A stretch of DNA of 64,000 nt from Megaustenia siamemsis (lineage: Eukaryota > Mollusca > Gastropoda > Stylommatophora > Ariophantidae). The notes below the pieces were generated by a model. The model was given only the letters and a program-made list of their open reading frames with translations, was not told the origin of the DNA and did not search any database. Shown here in pieces: positions 56,655 to 64,000 of the stretch. The stretch's first letter is position 1; each line of letters begins with the position of its first letter. Location of the stretch: assembly GCA_032433765.1 (NCBI GenBank), contig JAVIAB010000041.1, forward strand, positions 80,934,428-80,998,427, written 5' to 3'. The translations under genes were made by a program, and so were the position numbers.

Positions 56655-59600
56655 AATGAGTGGTCTAACAATGAGTGGTCTAACAATGAGTAGACTAACA
56701 AAGAGTGGTCTAACAATAAGTGGTCTAACAATGAGTGGTCTAACAATGAGTGGTCTAACAATGAGTGGTCTAACAATGAGTGGACTAACAATAAGTGGTC
56801 TAACAATGAGTGGTCTAACAAATAGTGGTCTAACAATAAGTGGTCTAACAATGAGTGGTCTAACAATGAGTGGACTAACAATAAGTGGTCTAACAATAAG
56901 TGGTCTAACAATGAGTGGTCTAACAATGAGTGGTCTAACAATGAGTGGTCTAACAATAAGTGGTCTAACAATGAGTGGACTAACAATAAGTGGTCTAACA
57001 ATGAGTGGTCTAACAATGAGTGGTCTAACAATGAGTAGTCTAACAATGAGTGGTCTAGCAATGAGTGGTGTAACAATGAGTGGTCTAGCAATGAGTGGTA
57101 TAACAATGAGTGGTCTAACAATGGGTGGTCTAACAATGAGTGGCCTAACAATGAGTGGTCTAACAATGATTGGTCTAACAATGAGTGGTCTAGCAATGAG
57201 TGGTCTAAATTTGAGTGGTCTAGCAATGAGTGGTGTAACAATGAGTGGTCTAACAATGAGTGGTATAACAATGAGTGGTCTAACAATGAGTGGTCTAACA
57301 ATGAGTGGTCTAACAGTGAGTGGTCTAGCAATGAGTGGTCTAACAATGAGTGGTCTAACATTGAGTGGTCTAACAGTGAGTGGTCTAACAATGAGTGGTC
57401 TAACAATGAGTGGTCTAGCAATGAGTGGTCTTGCAATGAGTGGTCTAACAATGAGTGGTCTAACAATGAGTGGTCTAACAATGAGTGGTCTAACAATGAG
57501 TGGTCTAACAGTGAGTGGTCTAGCAATGAGTGGTCTAACAATGAGTGGTCTAACAATGAGTAGTCTAACAGTGAGTGGTCTAGCAATGAGTGGTCTAACA
57601 ATGAGTGGTCTAACAATGAGTGGTCTAACAGTGAGTGGTCTAACAATGAGTGGTCTAGCAATGAGTGGTCTAGCAATGAGTGGTGTAACAATGAATGGTC
57701 TAACAATGAGTGGTATAACAATGAGTGGTCTAACAGTGAGTGGTCTAGCAATGAGTGGTCTATCAATGAGTGGTCTAACAATGAGTGGTCTAACAGTGAG
57801 TGGTCTAGCAATGAGTGATCTAGCAATGAGTGGTCTAGCATTGAGTGGCTTAGCAATGAGTGGCCTAGCAATGAGTGGTCTAACAATGAGTGGTCTAACA
57901 ATGAGTGGTCTAACAATGAGTGGTCTAGCAATGAGTGGTCTAGCATTGAGTGGCTTAGAAATGAGTGGCCTAGCAATGAGTGGGCAAGCAATGAGTGGTC
58001 TAACAATGAGTGGTCTAACAATGAGTGGTCTAACAGTGAGTGGTCTAGCAATGAGTGATCTAGCAATGAGTGGTCTAGCATTGAGTGGCTTAGCAATGAG
58101 TGGCCTAGCAATGAGTGGTCTAACATTGAGTGGTCTAACAATGAGTGGTCTAGCAATGAGTGGTCTAGCAATGAGTGGTCTAGCAATGAGTGGTCTAACA
58201 GTGAGTGGTATAGCATTGAGTGGTCTAACAATGAGTGACCTAGCAATGAGTGGTCTAACAATGAGTGGCCTAACAGTGAGTGGTCTAACAATGAGTGGTC
58301 TAGCAATGAGTGGTCTAGCAATAAGTGGTCTAACAATGAGTGGTCTAGCAATGAGTGGTCTAGAAATGAGTGGTCTAGCAATAAGGGGTCTAACAGTGAG
58401 TGGTCTAACAATGAGTGATCTAACAATGAGTGGTCTAGCAATGAGTGGTCTAACAATGAGTGGCCTAACAATGAGTGGTCTAGCAATGAGTGGTCTAACA
58501 ATGAGTGGCCTAGCAATGAGTGGTCTAACAATGAGTGGTCTAACAATGGGTGGCCTAGCAATGAGTGGTCTAACAATGAGTGGTCTAACAATGAGTGGCC
58601 TAACGGTGAGTGGTCTAACAATGAGTGGCCTAACAATGAGTGGCCTAACGGTGAGTGGTCTAGCAATGAGTGGTCTAACAATGAGTGGTCTAACAGTGAG
58701 TGGTCTAGCAATGAGTGGTCTAACAGTAAGTGGTCTAACAATGAGTGGTCTAGCAATGAGTGGTCTAACAGTAAGTGGCCTAACAGTGAGTGGTCTAACA
58801 ATGAATTGTCTAACAATGAGTGGTCTAGCAATGAGTGGTCTAACAGTAAGTGGTCTGACAATAAGTGGTCTAACAATGATGGGTCTAACAATGAGTGGTC
58901 TAGCAATGAGTGGCCTAACAATGAGTGGTCTAGCAATGAGTGGCCTAACAATGAATGGCATAGCAATGAGTGGTCTAGTAATAAGTGGTCTAACAATGAG
59001 TGGCCTAACAATGAGTGGTCTAACAATAAGTGGTCTAACAATGAGTGGTCTAACAATGAGTGGTCTAAAAGTGAGTGATCTAACAATGAGTGGCCTAACA
59101 ATGAGTAGTCTAGCAACGAGTGGTCTAACAGTGAGTGGTCTAACAGTGAGTGGTCTAACAATGAGTGGCCTAGCAATGAATGGTTTAACAGTGAGTGGTC
59201 TAGCACTGAGTAGTACATGTATAACAATGAGTGGTCTAGCAATGAGTGGCCTAACAGTGAGTGGTCTAACAGTGAGTGGTCTAACAAAAGTGGTCTAACA
59301 ATGAGTGGTCTAACAATGTGTGGTCTAAAAGTGAGTGGTCTAACAGTGAGTGACCTAACAGTGAGTGGTCTAACAGTGAGTGGTCTAACAATGAGTGGCC
59401 TAACAGTGTGGTCTAACAGTGAGTGGTCTAACAATAAGTGGTCTAAAAACGAGTGGCCTAACAGTGAGTGGTCTAACAAAAGTGGTCTAGCAATGAGTGG
59501 CCTAACAATGAATGGCCTAGCAATGAGTGGTCTAGTAATAAGTGGTCTAACAATGAGTGGTCTAACAATGAGTAGTCTAACAATGAGTGGTCTAACAATA

Positions 59601-62475
59601 AGTGGTCTAACAATGAGTGGTCTAACAATAAGTGGTCTAACAATGAGTGGTCTAACAATAAATGGTCTAACAATGAGTGGTCCAACAATAAGTGGTCTAA
59701 CAATAAGTGCTCTAACAATGAGGGGTCTAACAATGAGTGGTCTAACCATAAGTGGTCTAACAATGAGTGGTCTAACAGTGAGTGGTCTAGCAATGAGTGG
59801 TCTATTAATGAGTTGTCTATCAGTGAGTGGTCTAACAATGAGTGGTGTAGCAATAAGTGGTATAACAGTGAGTAGTCTAGCAATGAGTGGTCTAGTAATG
59901 AGTGGTCTAACAATAAGTGGTCTAACAATAAGTGGTGTAACAATGAGGGGTCTAACAATGAGTGGTCTAACAATGAGTGGTCTAACAGTCAGTGGTCTAA
60001 CAATGAGTGGTCTAACAATGAGTGGTCTAACAATAAGTGGTCTAACAATGAGTGGTCTAACAATAAGTGGTCTAACAATAAGCGGTCTAACAATAAGTGG
60101 TCTAACAATGAGTGGTCTAACAATAAGTGGTCTAACAGTGAGTGGTCTAACAATAAGGGGTCTTACAAGGAGTGGTCTAACAATAAGTGGTCTAACAATG
60201 AGTGATCTAACAATGAGTGGTCTAACAATAAGTGGTCTAACAATAAGTGGCCTAACAATGAGTGGTCTAACAGTGAGTGGTCTAACAATGAGTGGTCTAA
60301 CAATGAGTGGTCTAACAATAAGTGGTCTAACAATGAGTGGTCTAACAATGAGTGGTCTAACAATGAGTGGTCTAACAATGAGTGGTCTAACAATGAGTGG
60401 TCTAACAATAAGTGGTCTAACAATGAGGGGTCTAACAATGAGTGGTCTAACAATGAGTGGTCTAACAGTCAGTGGTCTAACAATGAGTGGTCTAACAATG
60501 AGTGGTCTAACAATAAGTGGTCTAACAATGGGTGGTCTAACAATAAGTGGTCTAACAATAAGTGGTCTAACAGTGAGTGGTCTAACAATAAGGGGTCTAA
60601 CAATGAGTGGTCTAACAATGAGTGGTCTAACAATGAGTGGTCTAACAATAAGTGGTCTAACAATGAGGGGTCTAACAATGAGTGGTCTAACAATGAGTGG
60701 TCTAACAGTCAGTGGTCTAACAATGAGTGGTCTAACAATGAGTGGTCTAACAATAAGTGGTCTAACAATGGGTGGTCTAACAATAAGTGGTCTAACAATA
60801 AGTGGTCTAACAGTGAGTGGTCTAACAATAAGGGGTCTAACAATGAGTGGTCTAACAATAAGTGGTCTAACAATAAGTGGTCTAACAATGGGTGGTCTAA
60901 CAATAAGTGGTCTAACAATGGGTGGTCTAACAATAAGTGGTCTAACAATGGGTGGTCTAACAATAAGTGGTCTAACAATGGGTGGTCTAACAATAAGTGG
61001 TCTAACAATGGGTGGTCTAACAATAAGTGGTCTAACAATGGGTGGTCTAACATTAAGTGGTCTAACAATAAGGGGTCTAACAATGAGTGGTCTAACAATA
61101 AGTGGTGTAACAATGAATGGTCTAACAATAAGTGGTCTAACAATGAGGGGTCTAACAATGAGTGGCCTAACAGTGAGTGGTCTAAAAGTGAGTGATCTAA
61201 CAATGAGTGGCCTAACAATGAGTAGTCTAGCAACGAGTGGTCTAACAGTGAGTGGTCTAACATTGAGTGGTCTAACAATGAGTGGCCTAGCAATGAATGG
61301 TTTAACAGTGAGTGGTCTAGCACTGAGTAGTATAACAATGAGTGGTCTAGCAATGAGTGGTCTAGTAATGAGTTGTCTAACAGTGAGTGGTCTAGCAATG
61401 AGTCGTCTAACAGTGAGTGGTTTAGCAATAAGTGGTCTAACAGTTAGTGGTCTATTAATGAGTTGTCTAACAGTGAGTGGTCTAACAATGAGTGGTGTAG
61501 CAATAAGTGGTATAACAGTGAGTAGTCTAGCAATGAGTGGTCTAACAATGAGTGGTCTAACAATGAGTGGTCTAGCAATGAGTGGTCTAGTAATGAGTGG
61601 TCTAACAATGAGTGGTCTAGCAATGAGTGGCCTAGCAATGAATGGTCTAACAATGAGTGGTCTAACAATGAGTAGTATAACAATGAGTGGCCTAGCAATG
61701 AATGGTTTAACAGTGAGTGGTCTAACAATGAGTAGTATAACAATGAGTGGTCTAGCAATGAGTGGTCTAGCAATGAGTGGTCTAACAATGAGTGGTCTAA
61801 CAGTGAGTGGTCTAACAATGAGTGGTCTAACAATGAGTGGCCTAACAGTGAGTGGCCTAACAAAGAGTGGTCTAACAGTGAATGGTCTAGCAATGAGTGG
61901 TCTAACAATGAGTGGTCTAACAGTGAGTGGTCTAACAGTGAGTTGCCTAACAAAGAGTGGTCTAACAGTGAGTGATCTAACAATGAGTGGTCTAACAGTG
62001 AGTGGTCTAACAATAAGTGGTCTAACAGTGAGTGGTCTAACAGTGAATAGTCTAACAGTGAGTGGTCTAACTGTGAAATGTCTAACTGTGAGTGGTCTAA
62101 CAGTGAGTGGTCTAACAATGAGTGGTCTAACAATGAGTGGTCTAACTGTGAGTGTTCTAACAGTGAGTGGTGTAACAATGAGTGGTCTAACAATGTGTAG
62201 TTTAACAGTGAGTGGTCTAACAATGAGTGGTCTAACAATGAGTGGTCTAACAATGTGTGGTTTAACAGTGAGTGGTCTAACAATGAGTTGTCTAAGAATG
62301 AGTGGTCTAGCAATGAGCAGTCTAACAGTGAGTAGTTTAACAGTGAGTGGTCTAAGAAAGGGTGGTCTAACAATGAGTGGTGTAACAATGAGTGGCCTAA
62401 CAATGAGTGGTCTAGCAATGAATGGACTGACAATAAGTGGTCTAGCAATGAGTTGTCTAACAATGAGTTGTCAAT
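56655..62475. repeat. 15-bp satellite, about 388 copies
   Basis: AACAATGAGTGGTCT repeated over 5.8 kb, almost all substitutions at a few positions (CAATG/CAGTG/CAATA, GGTCTAA/GGTCTAG/GGCCTAA). Frame-keeping units leave frames of 880-1,086 codons open on both strands (MSGLT; LLDHS). A slip near 59212-59225 (AGTACATGTATAAC) and others shift frame. Higher-order copies of 240 bp lie at 60200-60840. Confidence 0.97.
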
Positions 62476-62499
62476 AATTAGTGATAATGAGTGAATGAT

Positions 62500-64000
62500 G
62501 AGTGAGATACAGCAACCATGATACAGCAACCATGATTCAACAACCATGATACAACAACAATGATACAGCAACCATGATATAGCAACCGTGATACAGCAAC
62601 AATGATACAGCAACCATGAAACAACAACCATGATACAACAACAATGATAAAGCAACCGTGATACAGTAACAAAGATACAACAACAATGATTCAGTTACCA
62701 AATTACAGTAATAATGATACAACAACTATGATATAGTAGCAATGATACAACAATAATGATACAGCAACCATGATACAACAAACGTGATACAGTAACAATG
62801 ATACAGTAACAATAATACAGCAACAATGATACAGTAACAATGATACAGCAACCATAATACAGTAACAATGATACAACAACCATGATAAAGTTACAATGAT
62901 ACAGTAACAATGATACAGCAACCATGATACAGAAACAATGATACAACAACCATGATACAGCAACCATGATACAGCAACCGTGATACAGTAACAATGATAC
63001 AGTAACAATGATACAGCAACAATGATACAGTAACAATGGTACAGAAACCGTGATACAGTAACAATGATACAACAACCATGATACAGTAACAATGATACAG
63101 TAACAATGATACAACAACCATGATAAAGTAATAATTGTAGAGTAACAATGATACAACAAAAATGATACAGCAACCATGATACAGTAACAAAGATACAATA
63201 ACCATGATACAACAACAATGAAACAGCAACCATGATACAGCAACCATGATACAACTAATATAATTCAACAACAATGATACAACAATATTGATTCAACAAC
63301 AATGATACAAGAACAATGATACAACAACAATGATACAGCAACCATGATACAACAACCATGATACAACAACAATGATACAGCAACCATGATACAGGAACAA
63401 TAATACAGTAAAAATGATACAACAACAAGCATGATACATTAACAATTATAGAGTAACAATGATACAACAACCATGACACAACAACAACCATGATACAGTA
63501 ATAATGCTTCAGTAGCAATGATACAACAACCATGATATCAACCATGATATAGTAACAAACATACAGTAACAATGATACAACAACCATGATACGGTAGCAA
63601 TGATACAGTAACAATGATACAACAACCATGATACAGTATCAATGATACAGTAACAATGATAAAACAACCAATACACAGCAACCATGACACAGTAACAATG
63701 ATACAACAACCATGATACAGCAACCATTATACAGTAACAAAGATACATTAACAATGATACAACAACCATGATACAGCAACCATGATACAGAAACAATGAT
63801 ACAGTAACAATGATACAACAACAACCATGATACAGTAACAATGATACAGTAACAATGATACAACAACCTATGACACAACAACAACCATGATACAGTAACA
63901 ATGATACAGTAGCAATTATACAACAACCATGATACAACAACAACCTTGATACAGTAACAATGATACAACAACCATGATACATTAACAATGATTCAACAAC
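62500..64000. repeat. 14-bp tandem repeat, about 107 copies, runs off the window
   Basis: ATGATACAGTAACA, ATGATACAACAACC and ATGATACAGCAACC units in no fixed order. The array reaches the last base shown. Confidence 0.95.

Noticed and set aside
56457..62655. Very long open frames (over 800 codons, both strands) as genes
   Set aside because: They consist only of a 5-codon unit of a 15-bp satellite, with no unique protein sequence and equal openness on both strands.
62500..64000. Telomeric or centromeric repeat
   Set aside because: The 14-bp unit does not match known telomere repeats and varies without order. Centromere identity cannot be judged from sequence alone.

Overview
This is animal nuclear DNA, most likely from a marine invertebrate and plausibly a mollusc. 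The pointers are GT-AG introns with small phase-matched exons, tRNA-derived SINEs, several LINE (non-LTR retrotransposon) remnants and extreme minisatellite content. The species assignment is inference only. No prokaryotic operon, CRISPR array, rRNA or functional tRNA gene was seen. Summing my approximate boundaries, about two thirds of the window is tandem repeats, in more than 40 arrays with units of 2-85 bp.

The main genic content is a plus-strand gene whose 3' part I reconstruct as 16 short exons between 3797 and 45654, followed by a 3' UTR with an ATTAAA signal at 46036. The exons have consensus-like splice sites and their codon phases chain from one to the next. Two joins use the second of two closely spaced AGs. 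Together they give 1,254 nt (417 codons plus a stop) spread over about 42 kb. The product is Ser-, Asp/Glu- and Arg/Lys-rich, looks disordered and has no domain I recognise. The 5' end lies upstream of the window or was not detected.

Every one of the 15 introns carries at least one tandem array, nearly all with different units (13-85 bp). Transposons sit among and inside the arrays. A SINE with a clean target-site duplication lies in a 22-bp array. A TTAA-flanked MITE lies at 14776-15076. A LINE splits a 33-bp array. A larger TTAA-type element containing a LINE fragment splits a 23-bp array. Two arrays (50 bp at 1969, 68 bp at 50205) are amplified pieces of LINE coding sequence, and a 31-bp array lies inside a tRNA-type SINE.

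Downstream of the gene (46.1-64 kb) the window is nearly all arrays: 50, 38, 44, 68, 13, 26, 25, 31 and 15 bp (5.8 kb), then a 14-bp array running off the end. These are broken by two CpG-rich unique islands, at 52166-52386 and 55740-55905. The second is a possible promoter of another gene. Long open frames over the arrays (up to more than 1,000 codons, often on both strands) are repeat artefacts and are not annotated as genes.
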